Positions 15,842 through 23,741 of a DNA stretch of 64,000 bases are shown here, piece by piece. The notes under the pieces are model-generated. The model saw only the letters and a program-made list of their open reading frames with translations. It was not told where the DNA came from and made no database searches. Origin of the DNA: Pseudocitrobacter cyperus (lineage in GTDB: Bacteria > Pseudomonadota > Gammaproteobacteria > Enterobacterales > Enterobacteriaceae); contig NZ_JAYMYY010000001.1 in assembly GCF_039889165.1 (NCBI RefSeq), positions 806,001-870,000 of the forward strand, written 5' to 3'. The position numbers and the translations under genes are program-made. Position 1 is the first letter of the stretch; each line of letters begins with the position of its first letter.

Positions 15842-15859
15842 GCATTTAAAATGCACGTT
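15837..15859. promoter_or_regulatory. NsrR operator
   Basis: A 23-bp palindrome AAGTAGCATTT-A-AAATGCACGTT agrees with the NsrR consensus (AAGATGYATTT-N-AAATRCATCTT) at all but four positions. NsrR is the [Fe-S] nitric-oxide sensor that represses yeaR-yoaG in E. coli. It overlaps the NarL-like site and lies 60 bases upstream of the first yeaR copy. Confidence 0.8.
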
Positions 15860-15918
15860 TTGATAAATTCCCAGGGTCACTTTGTGCTCTAATAACCCGT
15901 AACAAAACAGGGGGAAAC

Positions 15919-16245
15919 ATGCTACGGATTCCGCAAAGTTGTGTTCACACGCGTTCCACACCGTTCTGGAACAAAGAGACGGCACCGGCCGGTATTTTTC
16001 AGCGTCATCTTGATAAAGGCACCCGTCAGGGCGTTTACCCGCGCTTGTCGGTGCATAAAGGGGCGGTGAAGTATCTGGGCTATGCTAATGAGACGGTTGA
16101 ACAACCTGAAGCTGAGTTGCTGATTGAAGCGGGCCATTTCGGCGTCTTCCCACCTGAGAAATGGCATCTAATAGAATTGATGACCGAAGATACTGTTTTT
16201 CAAATTGATTTTTTCGTGGAAGCTGATGTTTTGAGATCCCTTTAA
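15919..16245 (+). CDS. YeaR paralogue 1, DUF1971 family
   Basis: 108 residues of a cupin-like DUF1971 domain: VHTRSTPFWNKETAPAGIFQ, GAVKYLGYANE, FPPEKWHLIELMTEDTVFQI. It is a paralogue of the next gene, with the same HTRSTPFWNKETAP block, but has an insertion-type difference at 32-40 and a shorter C-terminus. DUF1971 is related to the C-terminal part of tellurite-resistance TehB-type proteins; in E. coli YeaR is nitrate- and NO-induced, and its chemistry is unknown. First gene after the NarL/NsrR region. Confidence 0.9.
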   Translation: MLRIPQSCVHTRSTPFWNKETAPAGIFQRHLDKGTRQGVYPRLSVHKGAVKYLGYANETVEQPEAELLIEAGHFGVFPPEKWHLIELMTEDTVFQIDFFVEADVLRSL

Positions 16246-16276
16246 GCTCACAAGGCGACGAAGTAAGGAGCCATTT

Positions 16277-16630
16277 ATGCTGCGTATTCCTGAAAATTTT
16301 GTCCATACCCGTTCAACACCGTTCTGGAATAAAGAGACTGCCCCGAAGGCGCTCTTCACCCACCACAATACCAAAGCCCATGTCTATGGCCGCCTGTCAG
16401 TGATGCAGGGTGCCGTCCGCTACTTTGGTTTTCCTGACGCCAACGCTACCGAGCCCGACGTCAATATCGTCATCGAGGCAGGTTCATTCGGCATCTCGCC
16501 GCCGCAAAAATGGCACCGAATTGAGCTTTTGACCGACGACACCTATTTCAATATCGACTTCTTTGCCGACCCGGATGTCACCCTTGAAGGCGCAGGCCTG
16601 GGCAAAGTGGTCAATTCGCATAAGGAGTAA
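16277..16630 (+). CDS. yeaR: YeaR, DUF1971 family
   Basis: 117 residues, the copy closest to E. coli YeaR: MLRIPENFVHTRSTPFWNKE, LSVMQGAVRYFGF, and the acidic-aromatic YFNIDFFADPD. A cupin fold with conserved His and Glu is likely. It starts 31 bases after paralogue 1 (AAGGAG upstream) and is followed by yoaG after five bases, so the three form one operon answering nitrate and nitric oxide. Confidence 0.95.
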   Translation: MLRIPENFVHTRSTPFWNKETAPKALFTHHNTKAHVYGRLSVMQGAVRYFGFPDANATEPDVNIVIEAGSFGISPPQKWHRIELLTDDTYFNIDFFADPDVTLEGAGLGKVVNSHKE

Positions 16631-16635
16631 ACATC

Positions 16636-16818
16636 ATGGGTAAAGCAACCTATACGGTGACCGTCACGAATAACAGCAACGGCATTTCGGTAGATTATGA
16701 AACCGATAAACCGATGGAATTGCTGATACCTGATGTTGCTGCCGATGTGGTAAAAGATCTTATCAACACCGTTCGTGCTTATGACACAGAGAATGAGCAC
16801 GAAGTCTGCGGTTGGTAA
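16636..16818 (+). CDS. yoaG: YoaG, small cytoplasmic dimer-type protein
   Basis: 60 residues, same size and sequence pattern as E. coli YoaG (MGKATYTVTVTNNSNGISVD; ending HEVCGW). E. coli YoaG is a small alpha/beta homodimer co-transcribed with yeaR; function unknown. AAGGAG six bases before the start codon lies within the yeaR stop region. Confidence 0.95.
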   Translation: MGKATYTVTVTNNSNGISVDYETDKPMELLIPDVAADVVKDLINTVRAYDTENEHEVCGW

Positions 16819-16838
16819 CGCCTGTAGTGAGAGCACAA

Positions 16839-16863
16839 ACGGGAGCCTATTGGCTCCCGTTTT
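16839..16863 (+). terminator. Terminator of the yeaR-yeaR-yoaG operon
   Basis: ACGGGAGCC (16839-16847) pairs with GGCTCCCGT (16852-16860), then TTTA. Also serves the convergent acetyltransferase gene. Confidence 0.85.
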
Positions 16864-16877
16864 ATATACCGCTAACG

Positions 16878-17441
16878 TTATGCCCTGCGATTTATAAATC
16901 GCGGGATCGCCATGCGCTCAAATGACTCTGGTACCGGCCTCATATTGCAAATTCGGGGATTAACAAAAATCGTATTGGCAGGGATATCTTTATTCACAAA
17001 AGACATCGCCCCAATAACCGCATTGTCGCCAATAGTGATGGGGCCGACCAGACAGGAATTTGCACCGAGATCAACGTTATCGCCAATGCTCATAAATTCA
17101 TCCTGGCCCATCTTCACCGTACCACCCAGCGTGGTGTTCTGACGAATGATGCAATGCGCGCCGATGTGCGCCCTGCTGGTGATCACTATCCCCATGTGAT
17201 GCGGGATGTGCAGGCAGGGCCCGATTTTGGCATCCAGCGCGATATCGCACGCAAATTTATCCTTCAGCTTTGCGGAAATCGCCGAGGCGGCTTTTTTCTG
17301 CCCCTTCGTACCATGTCGGTTCATTTCACTGGCCAGACGCCACCAGAAAAGGAAGTTTCTCCTTCTGTTCTTTTTATTACGTATCAATCTTCGCCAGGAA
17401 AACGTCTCCTTACGCACGACTTCGACTCGCCAGTACTCCAT
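16878..17441 (-). CDS. Serine acetyltransferase-like protein (left-handed beta-helix)
   Basis: 187 residues. A basic N-terminal region (residues 1-60, RRLIRNKKNRRRNFLFWWRL) precedes hexapeptide repeats from about residue 65 to 150: IALDAKIGPCLHIPHHMGIV, ITSRAHIGAHCIIRQNTTLG, FMSIGDNVDLGANSCLVGPI. The HIPHHMGIVI and RQNTTLGG segments match the CysE-type active region, where a histidine activates the acceptor hydroxyl. The N-terminal helical domain of CysE is missing, as in plasmid- and polysaccharide-associated acetyltransferases. Acceptor unknown. Start 17441 lacks a strong ribosome site. Confidence 0.85.
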   Translation of the reverse strand: MEYWRVEVVRKETFSWRRLIRNKKNRRRNFLFWWRLASEMNRHGTKGQKKAASAISAKLKDKFACDIALDAKIGPCLHIPHHMGIVITSRAHIGAHCIIRQNTTLGGTVKMGQDEFMSIGDNVDLGANSCLVGPITIGDNAVIGAMSFVNKDIPANTIFVNPRICNMRPVPESFERMAIPRFINRRA

Positions 17442-17660
17442 AAGATCATGAGATTTTTTTGAAAAAATGAATGAAAGACAAAATAAGATATTAATGAAAA
17501 ACTCCTTTTGTGATTCAAGTCACAAATTAGGAATAACCCTACATTTACCTCCACGAATATAGCATAACCCCGACCGACCTAATACTGATAAATGGCTATG
17601 GTCTGTGCAATATATAAGTGAGTTAATAAAAATAATAATCAGACACAAATAATAAACAAT
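17442..17660. other. AT-rich intergenic spacer at the yea/icd junction
   Basis: About 220 bases rich in A+T with no gene. It contains the promoter region of the acetyltransferase gene and marks the join between the yea block and icd. No repeats or att-like sequences seen. Confidence 0.5.
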
Positions 17661-17688
17661 AAAAAAGGAGCCATTCGGCTCCCTTTTC
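17661..17688 (-). terminator. Terminator of icd
   Basis: Minus strand: GGGAGCC-gaat-GGCTCC stem with A-run before and TTTTTTATT after. It starts about 20 bases downstream of the icd stop. Confidence 0.88.
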
Positions 17689-17707
17689 CATTTATCACTA
17701 TACGTGA

Positions 17708-18958
17708 TTACATATTCGCAATGATTGCGTCACCAAACTCTGAACATTTCAGCAGCTTAGCGCCTTCCATCAGACGTTCGAAGTCATAGGTCACGGTCTT
17801 GTTAGCGATAGCGCCTTCCATACCTTTAACAATCAGGTCAGCCGCTTCGAACCATTCCATATGACGGAGCATCATTTCTGCGGACAGAATAATGGAGCCC
17901 GGGTTCACTTTATCCTGGCCTGCGTATTTCGGTGCAGTACCGTGTGTTGCTTCGAACAGTGCGCATTCGTCGCCGATATTCGCGCCCGGAGCAATGCCGA
18001 TACCGCCAACCTGCGCTGCCAGGGCGTCAGAAATGTAGTCGCCGTTCAGGTTCATACACGCGATAACATCATATTCTGCCGGACGCAGCAGGATTTGCTG
18101 CAGGAAGGCATCAGCGATCACGTCTTTCACGACGATCTCTTTGCCCGTTTTCGGGTTTTTGATTTTCAGCCACGGGCCGCCGTCGATCAGTTCGCCGCCA
18201 AACTCTTCGCGTGCCAACTGGTAGCCCCAGTCTTTGAATGCGCCTTCGGTGAACTTCATGATGTTGCCTTTGTGAACCAGGGTCACAGAGTCACGATCGT
18301 TGGCGATTGCGTATTCGATAGCCGCGCGAACCAGGCGTTTGGTGCCCTCTTCAGAACACGGCTTGATGCCGATACCGCAATGTTCCGGGAAGCGAATTTT
18401 CTTCACGCCCATCTCTTCACGCAGGAACTTGATCACTTTCTCGGCGTCGGCTGAGTCCGCTTTCCACTCGATGCCCGCATAAATATCTTCTGAGTTTTCA
18501 CGGAAGATAACCATGTCGGTCAGTTCAGGGTGTTTAACCGGGCTTGGTGTGCCCTGGTAGTAACGCACCGGGCGCAGACATACGTAGAGATCCAGTTCCT
18601 GACGCAGCGCAACGTTCAGAGAACGGATACCGCCGCCAACAGGTGTGGTCAACGGGCCTTTAATAGCAACACGATATTCACGTACCAGATCCAGCGTTTC
18701 TGCTGGCAGCCACACGTCCTGGCCATAAACCTGAGTGGACTTCTCGCCGGTGTAGACTTCCATCCAGGAAATTTTACGCTCACCTTTGTAGGCTTTCTCA
18801 ACTGCGGCATTCACAACTTTGATCATCGGTGGGGTTACATCAACACCGATGCCGTCGCCTTCAATGAATGGGATAATCGGATTGTGCGGCACATTCAGCT
18901 TGCCGTCTTTCAGGGTGATTTTTTGACCTTCTGCCGGAACAACTACTTTGCTTTCCAT
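17708..18958 (-). CDS. icd: Isocitrate dehydrogenase [NADP+]
   Basis: 416 residues, the E. coli length. It oxidatively decarboxylates isocitrate to 2-oxoglutarate in the TCA cycle, producing NADPH. Seen: the regulatory GGGIRSLNVALRQ with the serine phosphorylated by AceK, the isocitrate-binding arginines, and the metal site aspartates in NLNGDYISDALAAQVGGIG. The gene end is intact (FGDAIIANM); lambdoid phages such as e14 use this end, and here none is integrated. Cytoplasmic homodimer. Confidence 0.98.
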   Translation of the reverse strand: MESKVVVPAEGQKITLKDGKLNVPHNPIIPFIEGDGIGVDVTPPMIKVVNAAVEKAYKGERKISWMEVYTGEKSTQVYGQDVWLPAETLDLVREYRVAIKGPLTTPVGGGIRSLNVALRQELDLYVCLRPVRYYQGTPSPVKHPELTDMVIFRENSEDIYAGIEWKADSADAEKVIKFLREEMGVKKIRFPEHCGIGIKPCSEEGTKRLVRAAIEYAIANDRDSVTLVHKGNIMKFTEGAFKDWGYQLAREEFGGELIDGGPWLKIKNPKTGKEIVVKDVIADAFLQQILLRPAEYDVIACMNLNGDYISDALAAQVGGIGIAPGANIGDECALFEATHGTAPKYAGQDKVNPGSIILSAEMMLRHMEWFEAADLIVKGMEGAIANKTVTYDFERLMEGAKLLKCSEFGDAIIANM

Positions 18959-19172
18959 TCACCTCTCCTTCGAGCGCTTCTGGTGTGCTCGTCATCCTTT
19001 ACGCCACAGGTTCTCGCTGTTTACTACATGCCGGTTAAACCCCGGATATGCACTGTCTTACCGTCGTCCTGCAACACAAAGAGTTAGAGCATTTTTGTTA
19101 ATGATTTGTAATGATCGTGTCAATACTACCTTATTGTTCAGCGCCATGAAAGACACTCGTTATTAGGCTATA

Positions 19173-19823
19173 ATGCGCGAATACATAACATCTGAAAATA
19201 CCATGCAGAAAACTTCTTTTAGAAATCACCCGGTTAAGCGATTCAGCTCGAAACAAGCTGCCAGACAACGTAAAGATAATGCGCCAAAACGCGTCATTTT
19301 GTTCAATAAACCCTACGATGTTTTGCCGCAATTTACCGATGAAGCGGGTCGCAGCACGTTGAAAGATTTTATTCCGGTGCAGCATGTCTACGCGGCCGGG
19401 CGCCTGGATCGCGACAGCGAAGGGCTTTTAGTGCTGACTAACGACGGCGCGCTTCAGGCACGGCTGACCCAGCCGGGTAAGCGCACCGGCAAAATTTATT
19501 ATGTGCAAATTGAGGGCGAACCGAGCGAAGCCTCCCTTTCCGCCCTGCGCACCGGTGTAACGCTTAACGATGGCCCAACATTGCCCGCAGGCATTGAAGT
19601 CGTGAATGAGCCCGAATGGTTGTGGCCGCGTAATCCCCCCATACGCGAACGTAAGTCGATTCCGACCACCTGGCTGAAAGTTACGCTTTATGAAGGTCGC
19701 AATCGCCAGGTGCGCCGCATGACGGCCCATGTCGGTCATCCGACTTTGCGTCTGATTCGTTACGCAATGGGCGATTATCGTCTGGACGGATTAGCAAACG
19801 GTGAATGGCGTGACGCCGAATAA
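19173..19823 (+). CDS. rluE: 23S rRNA pseudouridine(2457) synthase RluE
   Basis: 216 residues from ATG 19173, matching the usual annotation. RsuA/RluB-type catalytic block AAGRLDRDSEGLLVLTNDGA contains the catalytic aspartate (GRLDRDSEG); conserved ILFNKPYDVL and GRNRQVRRM are present. It isomerises U2457 of 23S rRNA. A near-perfect TATAAT lies at 19169-19174, overlapping this ATG, so translation may begin at ATG 19203 (MQKTSF). Followed closely by nudJ. Confidence 0.95.
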   Translation: MREYITSENTMQKTSFRNHPVKRFSSKQAARQRKDNAPKRVILFNKPYDVLPQFTDEAGRSTLKDFIPVQHVYAAGRLDRDSEGLLVLTNDGALQARLTQPGKRTGKIYYVQIEGEPSEASLSALRTGVTLNDGPTLPAGIEVVNEPEWLWPRNPPIRERKSIPTTWLKVTLYEGRNRQVRRMTAHVGHPTLRLIRYAMGDYRLDGLANGEWRDAE

Positions 19824-19834
19824 AAGGAGAGACC

Positions 19835-20296
19835 ATGTTTAAACCTCATGTCACCGTCGCGTGCATTGTGCATGCCAAAGAAAAATTTCTGGTCGTTGAG
19901 GAGACAATCAACGGCAAAGCGCTGTGGAATCAACCCGCCGGGCACCTGGAAGCGGATGAAACACTGGTGCAGGCCGCCGAACGTGAATTGTGGGAAGAGA
20001 CCGGTATTCGGGCCACACCGCAGCACTTCATTCGTTTGCATCAGTGGATTGCCCCAGACCAAACGCCTTTTTTACGTTTCCTGTTTTTGATAGAACTGGA
20101 TGATATTTGCCCGACCCAGCCACACGACAGCGATATCGACCGCTGCCTGTGGGTCAGTGCTGAGGAAATCCTTAACGCCCCGAATCTGCGTTCAAAGCTG
20201 GTCGCCGAAAGCATTCATAGCTATCAGAGCGGCGAGCGTTATCCCCTGTCGCTTATCGGCGCATTTAACTGGCCGTTTACAGAGGGTGTCAAGTAA
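19835..20296 (+). CDS. nudJ: NudJ, Nudix phosphatase
   Basis: 153 residues. Complete Nudix box G-x5-E-x7-REUxEExGU at GHLEADETLVQAAERELWEE, for Mg-dependent cleavage. E. coli NudJ hydrolyses nucleoside di- and triphosphates and the thiamine precursor HMP-PP. AAAGGAGAG precedes the ATG, 11 bases after rluE, so the genes are cotranscribed. Cytoplasmic. Confidence 0.96.
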   Translation: MFKPHVTVACIVHAKEKFLVVEETINGKALWNQPAGHLEADETLVQAAERELWEETGIRATPQHFIRLHQWIAPDQTPFLRFLFLIELDDICPTQPHDSDIDRCLWVSAEEILNAPNLRSKLVAESIHSYQSGERYPLSLIGAFNWPFTEGVK

Positions 20297-20349
20297 GGGG
20301 CTGCGTGCTAGAATATGCCGCCTTGAAGTTCAATGTCGTGAGTATTCCA

Positions 20350-21456
20350 ATGTCAGAAAGCCAGAAAAAAGTGATCGTCGGCATGTCCGGCGGTGTTGAT
20401 TCCTCCGTTTCAGCCTACCTGTTACAACAACAGGGTTATAAGGTTGAGGGCCTGTTCATGAAGAACTGGGAGGAAGACGACGGCGAGGAATATTGTACTG
20501 CCGCCGCCGACCTTGCCGATGCGCAAGCGGTCTGCGATAAGCTCGGCATTGAGCTGCACACCGTCAACTTTGCTGCCGAATACTGGGACAACGTTTTTGA
20601 ACTCTTCCTTGAAGAGTACAAAGCGGGCCGCACGCCGAACCCAGATATCCTGTGTAACAAAGAGATCAAATTCAAAGCCTTCCTCGAGTTCGCCGCAGAA
20701 GATTTAGGTGCCGACTACATCGCCACCGGCCACTACGTGCGTCGTAAAGATGTCGACGGTAAAAGCCAGCTACTGCGCGGGCTGGATGGCAACAAAGATC
20801 AGAGCTACTTCCTCTATACGCTTAGCCACGAGCAGATTGCCCAAAGCCTCTTCCCGGTTGGCGAACTGGAAAAACCGCAGGTGCGTAAAATTGCCGAAGA
20901 GCTGGATCTCATCACGGCGAAGAAAAAAGACTCTACCGGTATCTGCTTTATTGGCGAACGTAAATTCCGCGAGTTTCTGGGCCGCTATCTGCCTGCCCAG
21001 CCGGGTAAAATCCTCACCGTGGACGGAGAAGAGATTGGCGAGCATCAGGGGCTGATGTATCACACTCTTGGCCAACGAAAAGGTCTCGGCATCGGCGGAA
21101 CCAAAGAGGGGTCGGAAGATCCATGGTACGTTGTCGATAAAGATGTCGAAAACAATATTCTGGTCGTCGCCCAGGGCCACGACCATCCGCGCCTGATGTC
21201 TGTCGGCTTAATCGCCCAGCAGCTACATTGGGTCGACCGCGAGCCGGTTCAGGGTACTTTCCGCTGCACGGTTAAAACGCGTTACCGTCAGACAGATATT
21301 CCCTGCACCGTGACTGCGCTCGGTGATGATCGCATTGAAGTGCGTTTCGACGAGCCTGTTTCTGCGGTAACGCCGGGGCAATCCGCCGTATTCTACAACG
21401 GCGAAGTATGCCTGGGCGGCGGCGTGATCGAACAGCGTTTACCGCTGCCGGCATAA
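20350..21456 (+). CDS. mnmA: tRNA 2-thiouridylase MnmA
   Basis: 368 residues as in E. coli. PP-loop ATP-pyrophosphatase motif GMSGGVDSSVSAYLL at residue 12; catalytic cysteines in NPDILCNKEIKF and TGICFIGERKF. It installs the 2-thio group of s2U34 in Lys, Glu and Gln tRNAs, taking sulfur from the IscS-Tus relay. The start at 20350 (MSESQKK) matches the family; a longer frame to 20305 lies in the nudJ spacer. Followed by hflD after 81 bases. Confidence 0.97.
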   Translation: MSESQKKVIVGMSGGVDSSVSAYLLQQQGYKVEGLFMKNWEEDDGEEYCTAAADLADAQAVCDKLGIELHTVNFAAEYWDNVFELFLEEYKAGRTPNPDILCNKEIKFKAFLEFAAEDLGADYIATGHYVRRKDVDGKSQLLRGLDGNKDQSYFLYTLSHEQIAQSLFPVGELEKPQVRKIAEELDLITAKKKDSTGICFIGERKFREFLGRYLPAQPGKILTVDGEEIGEHQGLMYHTLGQRKGLGIGGTKEGSEDPWYVVDKDVENNILVVAQGHDHPRLMSVGLIAQQLHWVDREPVQGTFRCTVKTRYRQTDIPCTVTALGDDRIEVRFDEPVSAVTPGQSAVFYNGEVCLGGGVIEQRLPLPA

Positions 21457-21537
21457 TATACCGAAATCGTCTACCCGCCGCCGGGGCACCCGACGCCCTG
21501 GCCGCGCTTATGCGCGGGGTACCAACAAGGAGTTAGC

Positions 21538-22179
21538 GTGGCGAAGAACTATTACGACATCACTCTGGCACTGGCGGGTATTTGCCAGTCAGCCAGACTG
21601 GTGCAACAACTGGCCCATCAGGGCCACTGCGATAGCGACGCACTGCATGTGTCGCTGAACAGCGTTATCGACCTTAACCCGGATTCAACCCTGGGCGTGT
21701 TCGGTAGCAGTGAAGCGAATCTTCGTCTCGGCCTGGAAACGTTGTTAGGCGTTCTGAATGCCAGCAGCCGTCAGGGGCTCAACGCTGAGCTCACCCGCTA
21801 TACTCTGAGTTTGATGGTGCTTGAGCGTAAGCTGGCCTCCGCCAAAGGGGCAATGGATACGCTCGGCAATCGCATTGCTGGCCTGCAACGTCAGCTTGAC
21901 CACTTTGATTTGCAGTCAGAAACCCTGCTGAGCGCGATGGCCGGCATCTATGTTGATGTCATCAGCCCGCTTGGCCCGCGTATTCAGGTCACGGGTTCCC
22001 CTGCCGTACTACAAAGCCCGCAGGTGCAGGCGAAAGTCCGCGCCTCGTTGCTGGCAGGCATCCGCTCTGCCGTGCTCTGGCACCAGGTAGGGGGTGGACG
22101 CCTGCAACTGATGTTTTCCCGTAATCGCCTGACCACTCAGGCAAAACAAATTCTTGCTCATTTAACCCCGGAGTTGTGA
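21538..22179 (+). CDS. hflD: HflD, lysogenization regulator
   Basis: 213 residues, initiated by GTG with AAGGAG upstream, as in E. coli. All-helical, peripheral membrane protein; in E. coli it binds lambda CII and lowers lysogeny. Its cellular job is probably linked to the adjacent mnmA-purB genes. Conserved ITLALAGICQSARLVQQLAH and HQVGGGRLQLMFSRNRLTTQ. purB begins three bases after its stop. Confidence 0.97.
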   Translation: MAKNYYDITLALAGICQSARLVQQLAHQGHCDSDALHVSLNSVIDLNPDSTLGVFGSSEANLRLGLETLLGVLNASSRQGLNAELTRYTLSLMVLERKLASAKGAMDTLGNRIAGLQRQLDHFDLQSETLLSAMAGIYVDVISPLGPRIQVTGSPAVLQSPQVQAKVRASLLAGIRSAVLWHQVGGGRLQLMFSRNRLTTQAKQILAHLTPEL

Positions 22180-22182
22180 TCT

Positions 22183-23553
22183 ATGGAATTATCCTCACTG
22201 ACCGCCGTTTCCCCTGTCGACGGCCGCTACGGCGATAAAGTCAGCGCGCTGCGCGGTATTTTCAGCGAATACGGTTTGCTGAAATTCCGTGTGCAAGTTG
22301 AAGTGCGCTGGCTGCAAAAGCTGGCTGCGCAGGCAGCGATCAAGGAAGTTCCTGCTTTTGCCGCCGACGCAAACGGTTTCCTCGATAAAATCGTTGCCGA
22401 CTTCAATGAAGAAGATGCCGCGCGCATCAAAACCATTGAACGCACCACCAACCATGACGTGAAAGCGGTTGAGTATTTCCTGAAAGAAAAAGTGGCGGAT
22501 GTGCCGGAACTGCATGCGGTTTCCGAGTTCATTCACTTCGCCTGCACCTCAGAGGATATCAACAACCTCTCTCATGCACTGATGCTGAAAACCGCGCGTG
22601 ATGAAGTGATCCTGCCTTACTGGCGCAAGCTGATTGACGGCATTAAAGAGTTGGCCGTGCAGTATCGCGATATCCCGCTGCTGTCCCGCACCCACGGTCA
22701 GCCGGCCACCCCGTCCACCATCGGTAAAGAGATGGCCAACGTCGCCTACCGTATGGAACGTCAGTACCGTCAACTGAACCAGGTCGAAATTCTCGGCAAA
22801 ATCAACGGTGCGGTGGGTAACTACAACGCCCACATTGCTGCTTACCCGGAAGTGGACTGGCACCAGTTCAGCGAAGAGTTCGTTACCTCGCTGGGTATCC
22901 AGTGGAACCCGTACACCACACAGATTGAGCCGCATGACTACATCGCCGAACTGTTTGATTGCATGGCGCGCTTCAACACTATCCTGATCGACTTTGACCG
23001 TGATGTGTGGGGCTACATCGCCCTGAACCACTTCAAGCAGAAAACCATCGCCGGTGAAATTGGCTCCTCCACCATGCCGCACAAAGTTAACCCAATTGAC
23101 TTTGAAAACTCCGAAGGCAACCTGGGCCTGTCGAACGCCGTGCTGCAGCACCTGGCAAGCAAACTGCCGGTGTCCCGCTGGCAGCGTGACCTGACGGACT
23201 CCACCGTGTTGCGTAACCTGGGCGTCGGTATTGGCTATGCGCTGATTGCCTACCAGTCGACCCTGAAAGGGGTGAGTAAACTGGAAGTGAACCGTGACCG
23301 TCTGCTCGACGAACTGGATCACAACTGGGAAGTGTTGGCTGAACCTATCCAGACGGTTATGCGCCGTTATGGCATTGAAAAACCGTATGAGAAGCTCAAA
23401 GAACTGACCCGCGGTAAACGCGTGGATGCCGAAGGGATGAAGCAGTTTATCGACGGTCTGGCTCTGCCGGAAGACGAGAAAGTGCGGCTGAAAGCCATGA
23501 CCCCGGCAAATTACATTGGCCGTGCCATTCAGATGGTCGATGACCTGAAATAA
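22183..23553 (+). CDS. purB: Adenylosuccinate lyase PurB
   Basis: 456 residues. Fumarase/aspartase superfamily; acts twice in purine synthesis (SAICAR to AICAR, adenylosuccinate to AMP). Signature GSSTMPHKVNPIDFEN carries the flexible-loop catalytic serine; TTNHDVKAVEYFLK and SRTHGQPATPSTIGK hold active-site histidines. Cytoplasmic tetramer. Followed by a terminator and then, unlike E. coli and Salmonella, an EAL-domain gene before phoP. Confidence 0.98.
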   Translation: MELSSLTAVSPVDGRYGDKVSALRGIFSEYGLLKFRVQVEVRWLQKLAAQAAIKEVPAFAADANGFLDKIVADFNEEDAARIKTIERTTNHDVKAVEYFLKEKVADVPELHAVSEFIHFACTSEDINNLSHALMLKTARDEVILPYWRKLIDGIKELAVQYRDIPLLSRTHGQPATPSTIGKEMANVAYRMERQYRQLNQVEILGKINGAVGNYNAHIAAYPEVDWHQFSEEFVTSLGIQWNPYTTQIEPHDYIAELFDCMARFNTILIDFDRDVWGYIALNHFKQKTIAGEIGSSTMPHKVNPIDFENSEGNLGLSNAVLQHLASKLPVSRWQRDLTDSTVLRNLGVGIGYALIAYQSTLKGVSKLEVNRDRLLDELDHNWEVLAEPIQTVMRRYGIEKPYEKLKELTRGKRVDAEGMKQFIDGLALPEDEKVRLKAMTPANYIGRAIQMVDDLK

Positions 23554-23561
23554 TGCCTGCC

Positions 23562-23595
23562 GCTCTCCTTCCAGCCGGAAGGAGAGCATTTTTCA
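23562..23595 (+). terminator. Terminator of purB
   Basis: GCTCTCCTTCC (23562-23572) pairs with GGAAGGAGAGC (23577-23587), followed by ATTTTTC. Perfect 11-bp stem nine bases after the stop codon. Confidence 0.93.
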
Positions 23596-23741
23596 CTCTC
23601 ATATCACTCACTGCATCTTCTTTTTGCCTGCAAAGATCCTGCATGCGTCTTCTATACTTCGAATGTAATGTCAGGGCCGATTGAGCGGATGGTGAAATCC
23701 TGCATATTCGGGCACAGCACTTTTCTCATTCGAGAATAACT

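Noticed and set aside
17708..18958. Prophage insertion in the icd end
   Set aside because: icd is complete with the normal end and no duplicated 3' segment is found nearby.
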